From Candidatus Corynebacterium faecipullorum (GTDB lineage Bacteria; Actinomycetota; Actinomycetes; Mycobacteriales; Mycobacteriaceae), in NCBI GenBank assembly GCA_019114925.1, contig DXEO01000016.1, positions 1-22,128 of the forward strand: a stretch of 22,128 nucleotides of DNA, in the 5' to 3' direction. The first letter of the stretch is position 1. Each line of letters starts with the position of its first letter. This document shows, piece after piece, positions 1 through 9,982 of this stretch. The position numbers and the translations under genes were made by a program. Under the pieces are notes generated by a model. It was not told where the DNA came from. It was given only the letters and a program-made list of their open reading frames with translations, and ran no database searches.

Positions 1-1278
1 CTCCAGCAGTCGGGATTGCCCCACGAATTCGCTCATCCATGCGCCGCCGCGCTTGGTGGGGCGCCCGAAGTAGTCGGTAAGCAGAAGACCGATCCCCTTA
101 TCCTCGAGATTGCCGTCCCGCACTTCCCAAACGCGAACCCCCTCCGCGTAGCCCTCGAGGTCATCGCGCGGGATAACGGTGATGCCGTAGAGGCGCTCGG
201 CGGCGGCGAAGACGCCCTTTTCTAGGACCTGGTCCAGCGGGAAGTACTTGCGCAGTTCTTCCTCGTCGAGGGAGAAGTCGCGGGCGCGGACCTTGGACTC
301 CCAATAAGGCCAGTCCGCGGCGTTAAAACCTTGGCCGTTGAGCGTTGCTTCCTCCGCGAGGAGCTTTTGCTCGCCTTCGGCGTTGGCCGCGGCGGCGGGG
401 GCGAGGTCGAAGAGCATGGTGCGGGCGGCGTCGGCAGTCGCGGCGGTTTCCTCGGCGATGACGTAGTCGGCATGCGTGGCAAAGCCCAGCAGTTCGGCGC
501 GCTCGGCGCGCAGCTGCACGGCCTCGATGAGCCCCGGGATGTTGTTCTCGGAGCCCCTGCTTGCCGACGCCCCATACAGCCTCGCCCTCGCATCCTCCCG
601 CGCCAGACGGCTCAGTTCCGATTGCACGGTCGGCAGCTCGAGCGGGATGACATAGCCCTCGCGGCCGAGCGCCTCGGCATCGGTCTTAGCGGAGGCGATG
701 CGCTCGGCGGGTAGGCCTTCGAGCTCTTCCTCGGTGAAGGAGACCGCGCGCTCGCGGGTGGAGGCCATGAGGTTGCGGCCGAATTCCTCCGACAGTGCAG
801 AGAGACGCTGGTTGATCTCAGACAGGCGGGCCTTGCCGGCAGCGTCGAGGTCGGCGCCCTTGCGGACAAAGGTGCGCAGGAGGTGCTCGTGGAGGCGCTG
901 GCCTTCCGAGTCGTCGGCAGGCGGCGTCGCTTCCTTGATGCGCGCGTAGAGCACCTCGTTCTGGTAGATCGCGTCATAGTGCGCGGACAAGCGCGGGTAG
1001 ATGTCGGCAGCGATCTCCTCCATCTCATCGGTGACATCCGTACCGGAGAGGTTGCCGAAGACGGCCATGACGCGGTCGAGGTCCTGGCCGGAGCGCTCGA
1101 GAGCCTCCACGGTGTTTTCCCACGTAGGCGCGGTGGGGTTGTCGGTGATGGAGGTGATCTCGGCGTCGTGAAGCGCGAGTGCTTCGTCGAAGGCGGGGCG
1201 GTAGTGCTCTGCCTTGATATCTGCAAACGGTGGGAGCTGGTAGGGCAGCGTGGAGGGGGTCAGTAGTGGGTTAGTCAT
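1..1278 (-). CDS. dcp: M3-family metallopeptidase (oligopeptidase A / dipeptidyl carboxypeptidase type), C-terminus outside window
   Basis: This is the N-terminal 426 residues of a cytoplasmic zinc peptidase that trims oligopeptides. The frame is open from the ATG at 1278 to the window edge. The start (MTNPLLTPSTLPYQLPPF) is typical of the Dcp/OpdA group, and the mostly helical N-terminal region is followed near the edge by a GIGLLLTDYFGRPTKRGGAW stretch, which in M3 enzymes lies shortly before the HExxH zinc motif. That motif should therefore lie just left of base 1; members are usually about 680 residues. No Shine-Dalgarno sequence precedes the ATG, but TACGGT lies 8 bases upstream, suggesting a leaderless mRNA. 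The broken PepSY gene ends 47 bases upstream on the same strand. Family assignment is firm; the choice between Dcp and OpdA is not. Activity cannot be judged without the catalytic part. Confidence 0.9.
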   Translation of the reverse strand, partial: MTNPLLTPSTLPYQLPPFADIKAEHYRPAFDEALALHDAEITSITDNPTAPTWENTVEALERSGQDLDRVMAVFGNLSGTDVTDEMEEIAADIYPRLSAHYDAIYQNEVLYARIKEATPPADDSEGQRLHEHLLRTFVRKGADLDAAGKARLSEINQRLSALSEEFGRNLMASTRERAVSFTEEELEGLPAERIASAKTDAEALGREGYVIPLELPTVQSELSRLAREDARARLYGASASRGSENNIPGLIEAVQLRAERAELLGFATHADYVIAEETAATADAARTMLFDLAPAAAANAEGEQKLLAEEATLNGQGFNAADWPYWESKVRARDFSLDEEELRKYFPLDQVLEKGVFAAAERLYGITVIPRDDLEGYAEGVRVWEVRDGNLEDKGIGLLLTDYFGRPTKRGGAWMSEFVGQSRLLE

Positions 1279-1286
1279 AAGAAACT

Positions 1287-1292
1287 ACCGTA
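1287..1292 (-). promoter_or_regulatory. Candidate -10 box for the M3 peptidase gene (leaderless)
   Basis: On the minus strand TACGGT is followed by 8 bases and then the ATG at 1278. This fits the actinobacterial TANNNT -10 with transcription starting at or next to the start codon. No clear -35 is visible. The call rests on spacing and the lack of a ribosome binding site. Confidence 0.35.
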
Positions 1293-1325
1293 CCTAATAA
1301 GCTCCGCCCTATCTGATGGCTTTCA

Positions 1326-2679
1326 CTAACCCACAGGGATTGGTGTGCGTTTCCTGCGCGGGGTGGTGGCACGGTTCACCGGGATGACATCGAGAATCAG
1401 GAACGCCGCCAAGGTGATTCCTAAGAGGGCCAAGAAGACGCCGACGGTGGTGGCGAAGAGCGCGCCCAACCCTGTGGTGGCCTAGGAGAAGTGGGTAGTC
1501 GGGAGGAAGCGTGGGCGACGTTTCCACCACACGTAGTAACCCAGCACTACGAGAGCGGCGGTGGCGAGCCCCAGTGCGAGGAGCGCAATCTGCAGTGGCA
1601 GCCCGAACATGATACCCATGTGCAGGTAGATGCCCCAGCTGCTGAGCTTGCTAAACAGCGGCAGGCTGGAGAAAGGCTGGCGGTCGATGACCTCGCCGGT
1701 GGCGCCATCTACCGAAATTGCATCGGAGGTGGTGCGCCATTCCACCCAGCGTTCGCTGACCTGCCAGGCGGAGTTGGCGTCCTCCGGTGGGTGGTCCGGT
1801 CAGTCCCTCGGCGCGGCCGGTGGCGAGGACGCGCTCGGCTTCGGTAGCCACGCTTGTGCTTGACGACGCCCCTCCAACCCCATGCCCTTCATGACCTTCA
1901 TGCCCGGTGTGCTCATGCGTTTCAGCGGTGGTGCCGGGGAGGGCAGTTTCGATGGGGGTGGCTTTCCAGTTCATGCGTTCCACCAAGGAATCGACGTTCT
2001 CGCCGGCCAGACCGGACCACGTAATACCGGTGGCGGAGAGTCCAAGCAGACCGATGAAGATCCAGGCGCCGATGGTGGAGTGCAGGCGGGTGGCCTTCCA
2101 GCGGGCAGAGCGCTTAGGCCGCTGCGCGGTGTTCGCGGTTGCCTTGCTTTTGGGGCGGCGGCGAATCCACCACATATAAAGTCCGCCGCAGGCCATGACT
2201 CACAGCCAGGAGGCGGCCAACTCTGAGTAGAGCTCACCGACCTTGCCCAAGTGGAAGCTTTCGTGCAGGGAGGAAATCCAGCGGCGCAGCGGCATTTCAC
2301 CCAGGCCGGAGTAGGTGGGGTAGTCCCCGATGACCTCGGCGGTGGCGGGGTTGATGAAGACGGTGCGCTGGAGGCTTTCGTCGATGCTGTCATCGGAGGC
2401 CAGCACGCGCGTCGAATCCGTGGGGTTGGTTGCTGGCCAGACTTGGGCCACCGGCATGTCTGGGTGCTCGTGCTGTGCGGCCTGGATTTGCTCTTCCAAG
2501 CTCACGGGGTTCTCGACCGCCGGAACGGACATGACGTCGCGGTACACCACCTTCTCCAGGGTGGGTGCCATGGCATAGAGGCAGCCAGTCAATGCCGCAA
2601 CGAGGATGAAAGGGCCGACGAACATACCGCCATAAAAGTGAATGCGCTGAATGAAAGATCGCAGAGCCGTCCGACTCAT
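1326..2679 (-). pseudogene. PepSY-associated transmembrane protein gene, disrupted by two stops and a frameshift
   Basis: The reading frame starts at the ATG at 2679 (MSRTALRSFIQRIHFYGGMF, a first membrane helix typical of PepSY-TM proteins) and would encode about 450 residues if repaired, the usual family length. Three lesions are visible. (1) An in-frame TGA at 2200-2202 within SWL-stop-VMACGGLYMWW, where homologues have an aromatic residue, consistent with TGG to TGA. (2) A frameshift near 1788-1802, after GLTGP; the sequence continues in another frame as HPPEDANSAWQVSERW. (3) A TAG at 1482-1484 before the last helix (about 1390-1480), which reads on to a natural stop at 1326. The central part has a His-rich loop (HEHTGHEGHEGHG). 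Intact members sit in the membrane and are often linked to iron, haem or siderophore handling. The protein is probably non-functional; fragments 2200-2679 and 1482-1745 could at most give truncated peptides. Confidence 0.85.
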
Positions 2680-2885
2680 AGGTAGTGCTCTTTTCAGTGT
2701 CTTTGGTGAAGGCCCTTACCAAACGTGCGCGGGCGCTCAGTAAAGGGCGATGGACAGGCGCTGATATCAAGTGCACTACTAGTCGGAGTTGATGGCCTCC
2801 CGGTTCTCAAGTAGTGAAAAACTTTTTAACTAACTGGGGTCCTCGGTGTTCAAAGGGTGAAAACCACGCGAAATAAGGCGCGAGA

Positions 2886-2929
2886 AGCAAGAAAAGAGGC
2901 CCGACCCACTCATTGTGGATCGAGCCTCT
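2886..2929 (-). terminator. Rho-independent terminator of icd
   Basis: On the minus strand an imperfect hairpin (arms AGAGGC and GCCTCT at 2924-2929 and 2895-2900, with extra inner pairing around TCGATCCA and TGGGTCGG) is followed by a T-rich run (CTTTTCTT). It lies about 50 bases beyond the icd stop codon. Confidence 0.75.
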
Positions 2930-2936
2930 GCGATGG

Positions 2937-2965
2937 CTAGCCCCGGCCTAGACCGGGGCGGCTAG
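2937..2965. repeat. GC-rich inverted repeat just after icd
   Basis: CTAGCCCCGG (2937-2946) pairs with CCGGGG plus CTAG (2953-2958 and 2962-2965), leaving a six-base loop and a three-base bulge. It lies between the icd stop and the T-tailed terminator and has no T-run of its own, so it may be a 3'-end stabilising hairpin rather than a terminator. Confidence 0.5.
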
Positions 2966-2980
2966 AGAAGAAGCGCAGAA

Positions 2981-5164
<2,184 letters not shown>

Positions 5165-5179
5165 GGTTCTCCTAAAGAA

Positions 5180-5196
5180 GTTGAAAACTGTTCAAC
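5180..5196. promoter_or_regulatory. Inverted repeat in the icd leader, possible operator
   Basis: GTTGAA-N5-TTCAAC is a perfect 6+6 inverted repeat lying in the presumed 5' leader of icd, immediately upstream of its ribosome binding site. It could bind a dimeric regulator or fold in the RNA. No known corynebacterial factor was matched. Confidence 0.35.
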
Positions 5197-5199
5197 CTC

Positions 5200-5212
5200 A
5201 CAGGATACCTGT
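5200..5212 (-). promoter_or_regulatory. icd: Candidate icd -10 box inside a palindrome
   Basis: On the minus strand TATCCT (5202-5207) is a plausible -10 about 38 bases before the icd ATG. It sits inside the perfect palindrome ACAGG-ATA-CCTGT. A protein bound there would block the promoter. No good -35 is seen. Assignment is by pattern only. Confidence 0.35.
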
Positions 5213-5323
5213 CTTATTTTTTCGCGGTGCCGGTCCCCCTGTGACTCGCGCCACCAGCGGGGGAGGTCTGTGTACTTGGCACAACCTTTCCGGCTGGACT
5301 TACGAGCTCGGTTGGGAAAGTAC

Positions 5324-5329
5324 TAAGGT
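5324..5329 (+). promoter_or_regulatory. Candidate -10 box for the MFS gene (leaderless GTG start)
   Basis: TAAGGT is followed by 8 bases and then the GTG at 5338. The overlapping TACTAA at 5321-5326 is an alternative. There is no ribosome binding site at a useful distance, so a leaderless transcript is the simplest reading. Confidence 0.3.
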
Positions 5330-5337
5330 CTGCCCAC

Positions 5338-6582
5338 GTGAAAGCAAAGAATGCCCGTATCCAACGCCGCCCCGTCCCGCGCCAGACGGAAATCTCCACG
5401 ACGCGCCGCACCATCGTCATGATCGCCATGGCGCTGGGCGCTTTTGCCATCGGTACCACGGAGTTCACCTCGATGGGCCTGCTGCCGCTCATCGCGGATG
5501 ATTTCGGCATTACGGAAGACACGGCGTCGGTAGTTATTTCTGTTTATGCGCTGGGCGTCGTCGTGGGCGCGCCCGTCATCGCGGCGCTCACCGCTAAGCT
5601 CCCACGCCGCCGCCTCATCATCCTGCTCATCGCCTTCTTGCTCGTGGGTAACCTGCTGACAGCCCTGGCCCCGAATTACGGCGTCCTGCTGGTGGCGCGC
5701 TTCATTGCTGGTCTGCCGCACGGCGCATACTTCTCCGTAGCTAATCTGGCGGCGGCCTCGATGGCCCCACCGGGCAAGCAAGGCTTTGCCATGTCGATGG
5801 TGGGCATGGGGCTTTCCGTTGCCACCGTGATCGGTGTGCCGGCAGCCCAAGCCCTGGGCCAGGGACTGGGCTGGCATTCGGCCTACTACTTGGTCGTGGT
5901 CCTTGCAGCTTTAACGATGGTGCTGCTCTTTTTCCTCTTCCCGCACATGACGCGCATGCCGGAAACAGATATGTTCACCGAGCTCGGCGCGTTGAAGAAC
6001 AGTCAGGTCCTGCTCACCGTCTTCCTTGGCACCGTCGGTTTTGGCGGCATGTTTGCCGTCTACACCTACATCACGTGGACCATGACGGAGGTCGCCGGCA
6101 TGGACCCGAGCCACACGTGGATTGTGCTCATGGCCTATGGCATCGGTATGACTGCCGGTAACGTCGCCGGCGGCGCGCTGGCGGACCGAAACCTGGAATT
6201 CGGGATCATCTTTGCTCTCATCTGCATGGTCGGTGTGTCCGTGGCCTTCTACTTCCTGGCCCACAACGCCTGGGCGGGCACGATTGCCTTTGGTGTCTTG
6301 GCCTTCTTCGGCTCCATTCTCGTGCCCTCCCTGCAGCTGCGCCTGGTCAACGTCGCAGGGGATGCGCAGAGCCTCGCGGCTGCTCTGAACCAGTCCGCCC
6401 TCAATATCGCCAATGCGGCGGGTGCGGCCATCGGAGGTGCGGTCGTGGGCGCAGGTTATTCCTATAACTCCACCGCCCTCGCTGGTGCGGGGTTGGCGGT
6501 GGCCGGCTGCATCACCTGGGTTATCACCATGTGGGACAAGCGCCGCCGAGGCCCTTCCGTGAAGATTATTGAACAGAGTTAG
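5338..6582 (+). CDS. Major facilitator superfamily transporter (DHA1 / AraJ-like exporter)
   Basis: A 414-residue integral membrane protein with about twelve hydrophobic segments. After a basic 25-residue N-terminus, helix 1 carries ALGAFAIGTTEFTSMGLLPL, and the loop between helices 2 and 3 has a motif-A-like LTAKLPRRR (about residues 83-91). FIAGLPHGAYFSVANLAA in helix 4 is characteristic of the AraJ/chloramphenicol-efflux branch of proton-driven DHA1 exporters. The substrate cannot be inferred. The GTG at 5338 is chosen because it gives a full basic N-terminus and follows a -10-like box; the next in-frame ATG would cut into helix 1. The exonuclease gene begins 10 bases after its stop, so the two are probably co-transcribed. 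It is divergent from icd. Confidence 0.88.
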   Translation: MKAKNARIQRRPVPRQTEISTTRRTIVMIAMALGAFAIGTTEFTSMGLLPLIADDFGITEDTASVVISVYALGVVVGAPVIAALTAKLPRRRLIILLIAFLLVGNLLTALAPNYGVLLVARFIAGLPHGAYFSVANLAAASMAPPGKQGFAMSMVGMGLSVATVIGVPAAQALGQGLGWHSAYYLVVVLAALTMVLLFFLFPHMTRMPETDMFTELGALKNSQVLLTVFLGTVGFGGMFAVYTYITWTMTEVAGMDPSHTWIVLMAYGIGMTAGNVAGGALADRNLEFGIIFALICMVGVSVAFYFLAHNAWAGTIAFGVLAFFGSILVPSLQLRLVNVAGDAQSLAAALNQSALNIANAAGAAIGGAVVGAGYSYNSTALAGAGLAVAGCITWVITMWDKRRRGPSVKIIEQS

Positions 6583-6592
6583 ACTGGCCGGC

Positions 6593-7492
6593 ATGAGTTT
6601 CACCATTGCCTCCGTTAACGTCAACGGCATCCGCGCGGCCTGTAAACAGCGCAATGAGAACAACCCGGGTATGAACGCCTGGCTGGACAACACCTCCGCC
6701 GATGTCGTTCTCCTGCAGGAGGTGCGCGCCAACCCCGAGCAGACCCAGAAGGCCCTGGCTCCGGCTTTGGAGGCTGGATGGAACCTGGTGCAGGCCGAAT
6801 CCGCCGCCAAGGGGCGCGCGGGCGTGGGCATCCTATCGAAGCATGCGCTTGGCGACGTCTCCGTAGGCTTCGGCTCTTTCGCCGAATCCGGCCGCTTCAT
6901 CGCCGCCACCGTGGAAGGCGTGCGCGTGGCCTCTTTGTATCTTCCCTCCGGCGATACCGATTCCCCGAAGCAGGATGAGAAGTACCTCTTCTTGGATGAA
7001 TTCTCTGAAGTTTTAGATGAGATGGCCGCTACCTACCCGGAGGCCGTCATCGGCGGTGATTGGAATATCTGTCACCGCGCCCAGGACTTGAAGAACAACA
7101 AGCCCAACGAGAAGAAGTCCGGCCACTTGCCGGAGGAGCGCGCCTTCATGGACCGCGTCTTCGGTTCTTTCCCGGATGAGCAGCCGCAGGAGAAGAAGGG
7201 GCTGGGGGACTGGCTCGGTGTGGTGGACTATGAGACCAAGACTGCCTGGGAGGCGGCTGCGGACCCGCAGTGGTTTGACGTCGCCAGGCGCCTGCACCCG
7301 GAGGCTGAGGGGCCCTATACCTGGTGGACCTACCGCGGCCAGGCTTTCAACAACGACGCTGGGTGGCGCATTGACTATCAAGCTGCCACGAAGGCCATGC
7401 TGGAGCGCGCGCAGCGCACGTGGGTGGAGAAGGCACCGACTGTGGAGGAGCGCTGGTCCGATCACTCTCCGCTTCTGGTGGAGTACAAGTAG
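6593..7492 (+). CDS. xth: Exodeoxyribonuclease III (AP endonuclease, EEP superfamily)
   Basis: A 299-residue Mg-dependent DNA repair nuclease that cleaves at abasic sites and degrades 3' ends of duplex DNA. Visible motifs in order: SVNVNGIRA (residues 7-15), LLQEVRA with the metal-binding Glu43, GGDWNICH (154-161) with the Asp-x-Asn pair, WTYRGQAFNNDAGWRIDY (245-262) and the C-terminal SDHSPL with the Asp290-His291 catalytic pair. All expected catalytic residues are present. The start is taken at the ATG at 6593, because MSFTIASVNVNG matches family N-termini; an in-frame start 8 codons earlier would overlap the MFS gene. Only 10 bases separate it from the upstream stop, with a weak ribosome binding site, suggesting translational coupling. 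Confidence 0.95.
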   Translation: MSFTIASVNVNGIRAACKQRNENNPGMNAWLDNTSADVVLLQEVRANPEQTQKALAPALEAGWNLVQAESAAKGRAGVGILSKHALGDVSVGFGSFAESGRFIAATVEGVRVASLYLPSGDTDSPKQDEKYLFLDEFSEVLDEMAATYPEAVIGGDWNICHRAQDLKNNKPNEKKSGHLPEERAFMDRVFGSFPDEQPQEKKGLGDWLGVVDYETKTAWEAAADPQWFDVARRLHPEAEGPYTWWTYRGQAFNNDAGWRIDYQAATKAMLERAQRTWVEKAPTVEERWSDHSPLLVEYK

Positions 7493-7506
7493 CCCACTCC
7501 AAGTAG

Positions 7507-7518
7507 TGGTACGATAAT
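7507..7518 (+). promoter_or_regulatory. Candidate extended -10 promoter for the small membrane protein gene
   Basis: TGGTACGATAAT contains TACGAT and the overlapping GATAAT, with a TGG extension. It lies about 38 bases before the ATG at 7557, leaving room for a short leader with an AGGAG site. Confidence 0.45.
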
Positions 7519-7545
7519 CCCGTCTTAACGTCCTTTCTATTTCGC

Positions 7546-7550
7546 AGGAG
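7546..7550 (+). promoter_or_regulatory. Ribosome binding site that decides the start of the small membrane protein
   Basis: AGGAG ends directly at an ATG at 7551, which is too close to be used. The second in-frame ATG at 7557 is 6 bases away and is preferred. Confidence 0.6.
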
Positions 7551-7556
7551 ATGCTC

Positions 7557-7748
7557 ATGACCCGCGCAATCATCTACTTTGTCCTCGGCGCTATTCTGCT
7601 TGCCCTGGGTATCTGGTGGTGGACCGTCGTCGGACCGTCCTTTGCCTTCCTTGGCCCGATCGTCCTCCAGGGTGTTGGTGGCGCGTTTATGGTGGCCGGT
7701 TTCGCCGTCATGATGGACGTTGTTAGCCCGACTTCCCGCAAGATTTAA
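7557..7748 (+). CDS. Small two-helix membrane protein of unknown function
   Basis: A 63-residue hydrophobic protein: MTRAIIYFVLGAILLALGIW forms one membrane helix, and LGPIVLQGVGGAFMVAGFAVMM a second, with a short polar tail ending SRKI. No motif identifies its role. A good ribosome binding site, a plausible own promoter and coherent membrane topology support a real gene. It lies between xth and trpS on the same strand. A small hairpin (7758-7776) separates it from trpS. A function in the envelope is only a guess. Confidence 0.75.
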   Translation: MTRAIIYFVLGAILLALGIWWWTVVGPSFAFLGPIVLQGVGGAFMVAGFAVMMDVVSPTSRKI

Positions 7749-7757
7749 CTGACGCAG

Positions 7758-7776
7758 CGCCTCCCCGGCGGAGGCG
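7758..7776 (+). repeat. Short GC-rich hairpin between the small membrane gene and trpS
   Basis: CGCCTCC and GGAGGCG form a seven-base-pair stem with a CCGGC loop. It has no T-run, so it is at best a weak terminator. Confidence 0.4.
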
Positions 7777-7782
7777 GCAGAG

Positions 7783-7788
7783 TAGAGT
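7783..7788 (+). promoter_or_regulatory. trpS: Candidate -10 box for trpS (leaderless)
   Basis: TAGAGT followed by 8 bases and ATG at 7797, with no AGGAGG-like sequence at the right distance. This fits the leaderless pattern seen at several genes in the window. Confidence 0.4.
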
Positions 7789-7796
7789 GATCAACC

Positions 7797-8831
7797 ATGA
7801 CTGACTCCACTTCTGCATCGACCTCCGCTTCTCGAGTCCTCTCCGGTATTCAGCCCACGGCAGACTCCTACCACCTGGGTAACTATCTCGGAGCGCTCAA
7901 GCAGTGGATTGATCTGCAAGACTCCCACGAGGCTTTTTACTTCATCCCGGACCTGCACGCCATCACGGTGGAGCAGAACCCGGAGGAGCTGCGCCACCGC
8001 ACCGTGGCGGGCGCCGCGCAGCTCATCGCATTGGGTATTGACCCGGCGAAATCCACCCTCTTCGTACAATCCCACGTCCCCGCACACGCAGAGCTGACGT
8101 GGGTTTTGCAGTGCCTGACCGGCTTCGGTGAGGCCTCCCGCATGACCCAGTTCAAGGACAAGTCCCTCAAGCAGGGCCAGGACCGCACGTCTGTGGGCCT
8201 GTTTACCTACCCCGTCCTGATGGCCGCGGATATCCTCCTGTATTCCCCGCACTATGTGCCGGTGGGGGAGGACCAGCGCCAGCACCTTGAGCTCACCCGC
8301 AACCTGGCGGAGCGTTTCAACAACAAGTATGGCGAGGTCTTCCGTGTGCCGGAGGCCTTCATTCCGGAAGGCTCGGCCAAGATTTATGACCTGCAGGAGC
8401 CGACGTCCAAAATGTCGAAGTCGGGCGCTAACCCAAAGGGCATCGTGAACCTGCTCGATGCTCCCAAGACCTCCGCCAAGCGCATCAAGTCCGCGGTGAC
8501 CGATGACCTCGGCGTGGTGGCCTTTGACCGCGAGAAGCAGCCCGGTGTGTCCAACCTGCTGGCCATCCAGTCCGCGCTGACGGGGGAGAGCATCCCGGAT
8601 CTCGTGGACAAGTACGCGGGCCAGGGCTATGGACACCTGAAGGTGGACACGGCGGAAGCACTGGAGGCTTTCACCACTCCGCTGAAGGCTCGCTACGACG
8701 AGCTCATGGAAGATCGCGGCGAGCTCGAGCGCATCTTGGCCCAGGGTGCTGAGCACGCCACGGAGATTGCCGCCCCGCTCGTGGACAAGGTCTACGAGGC
8801 GGTGGGCTTTCTCCCCGCGCGTCGCGGCTGA
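7797..8831 (+). CDS. trpS: Tryptophanyl-tRNA synthetase
   Basis: A 344-residue class I aminoacyl-tRNA synthetase that charges tRNA-Trp with tryptophan. It has the HIGH-type signature as HLGN within SGIQPTADSYHLGNYLGAL (residues 16-34), MTQFKDKS (116-123) and the VGLFTYPVLMAADILLY active-site segment, then KMSKS at 205-209. Length and motif order match bacterial TrpRS, and the gene is complete. There is no sign of a T-box or tryptophan attenuator upstream. It is probably transcribed from its own leaderless promoter; the YihY-type gene follows 56 bases later. Confidence 0.97.
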   Translation: MTDSTSASTSASRVLSGIQPTADSYHLGNYLGALKQWIDLQDSHEAFYFIPDLHAITVEQNPEELRHRTVAGAAQLIALGIDPAKSTLFVQSHVPAHAELTWVLQCLTGFGEASRMTQFKDKSLKQGQDRTSVGLFTYPVLMAADILLYSPHYVPVGEDQRQHLELTRNLAERFNNKYGEVFRVPEAFIPEGSAKIYDLQEPTSKMSKSGANPKGIVNLLDAPKTSAKRIKSAVTDDLGVVAFDREKQPGVSNLLAIQSALTGESIPDLVDKYAGQGYGHLKVDTAEALEAFTTPLKARYDELMEDRGELERILAQGAEHATEIAAPLVDKVYEAVGFLPARRG

Positions 8832-8887
8832 GTTGGTTAGCATGATGAAGACTGTGTAGAGGATTCTGTAATTAATTTTTAAGGGGA

Positions 8888-9976
8888 ATGCCTGTGGCGC
8901 CAACGACACGACCTGATGAGAAGAAGTCCGATGATTACGGCATCGAGCGTGCTTATGCCGATGAGCCAGGAGCGGTAGATAAAGTCCGTGAGAAGTCCGG
9001 CTTCATCGACCACATCATGAAAATGCTGGACCGCTACGGCAGCCAAGGTGGCAACCAGTTCGCAGCCGGAATTACCTACTTCTCGGTCCTGGCTCTCTTC
9101 CCGATCTTCATGCTCACCGTGGCCGCTGCCGCCACCGTGTTGGCGAACCGCCCCGACCTCATGCAGCAACTGGAGGAGCAGATCACCAACGCCGTGTCGG
9201 GAGACCTGGGGAATTCGATCACGGAGCTTCTCCGCACCGCAATTGAACAGCGCGGCGCGATGTACGGCATCGGTGGTCTCACCACCCTGTGGTCTGGGCT
9301 CGGCTGGATGAATAACTTGCGCATCGGCATTTCGGCGATGTGGATGCAGGATCCGACTGACGCCCCGGGCAACTTTGTGACCAAGAAGCTCAGCGACCTG
9401 CTGGGGCTCATCGGCCTGCTCGTGGCCATGGTTATCGCCTTCGGCGTGACGGCGGCGGGTTCATCCGGGCTGACCCAGAAGATTTTCGAGTGGGTCGGCA
9501 TCGAGTCTTTCCCCGGTATGGGAACCGTTTTGGTTATGGCTGGCATCGTGATCGGTCTTATCGCTAACTTCCTCGTCTTCTGGTGGATGGTGGCCTTCCT
9601 GCCGCGCACGAAGGTGCCCACTAAGTCGGGCCTGAAGGGCGCGGCCATCGGCGCAGTGCTCTTTGAAGCCATCAAGCAGCTGTCCACCGTCATCATGTCT
9701 TCCGCAGCGGGCAACCCGGCCGGTGCCGTGTTTGGCCCGGTAATTGTCCTCATGGTGGTCATGTACTTAGTCTGGCGCGTCGTGCTCTATGTTTCCGCAT
9801 GGACGGCTACTACTGAAGAATCCCTCGAGCTGCTGGTTCCGCCGGTTCCGGATCAGGCGGTCATCCGCGTCCGCAACGAAATCCGCCAGGGCCCGAACAC
9901 GGGCGTGACCTTGGGTGCCGGTGCTGCCCTCGGTGCGGCCGCCGCGGGTGCATGGGCCCTGCTGCGCCGAAAGTAG
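8888..9976 (+). CDS. YihY/YhjD (BrkB-like) family inner membrane protein
   Basis: A 362-residue polytopic membrane protein. After a soluble 55-residue N-terminus comes the family's hallmark GNQFAAGITYFSVLALFPIF (residues 55-74), then helices at about 66-86, 120-150, 168-190, 212-238, 247-270 and 280-305, and a hydrophobic AAALGAAAAGAWALL-type tail ending RRK. The family was once called ribonuclease BN or BrkB; its true role, possibly lipid or osmolyte transport, is unsettled. AAGGGG at 8881-8886 is too near the ATG at 8888 but well placed for an in-frame GTG at 8894, so the true start may be two codons downstream. The RDD gene begins 6 bases after its stop, suggesting one operon. Confidence 0.9.
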   Translation: MPVAPTTRPDEKKSDDYGIERAYADEPGAVDKVREKSGFIDHIMKMLDRYGSQGGNQFAAGITYFSVLALFPIFMLTVAAAATVLANRPDLMQQLEEQITNAVSGDLGNSITELLRTAIEQRGAMYGIGGLTTLWSGLGWMNNLRIGISAMWMQDPTDAPGNFVTKKLSDLLGLIGLLVAMVIAFGVTAAGSSGLTQKIFEWVGIESFPGMGTVLVMAGIVIGLIANFLVFWWMVAFLPRTKVPTKSGLKGAAIGAVLFEAIKQLSTVIMSSAAGNPAGAVFGPVIVLMVVMYLVWRVVLYVSAWTATTEESLELLVPPVPDQAVIRVRNEIRQGPNTGVTLGAGAALGAAAAGAWALLRRK

Positions 9977-9982
9977 GGCAGG

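Larger units (their letters stand above)
2680..2980. other. Gene-free interval between the PepSY pseudogene and icd
   Basis: No convincing gene is present. The right part holds two hairpins belonging to the icd 3' end (2895-2965). The left part, which would carry the promoter of the decayed PepSY gene, has an A/T-rich patch at about 2815-2833 but no strong -10/-35 pair, no clear DtxR-type iron box and no good ribosome binding site before 2679. Short frames crossing it lack recognisable protein character. Confidence 0.6.

Noticed and set aside
2200..2202. TGA read as selenocysteine or by recoding in the PepSY gene
   Set aside because: The position matches an aromatic residue in homologues, no selenocysteine element is visible, and further lesions follow downstream.
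2390..2776. 128-codon minus frame covering the PepSY upstream region
   Set aside because: It overlaps the PepSY reading frame in another phase; composition is Arg/His/Pro-rich and no ribosome binding site is present.
2810..2845. A/T-rich patch as a DtxR iron box for the PepSY gene
   Set aside because: Only a few bases resemble the 19-base palindrome and there is no dyad symmetry.
5911..6909. 332-codon open frame opposite the MFS and xth genes
   Set aside because: It crosses two real genes on the other strand and shows no domain or start signal.
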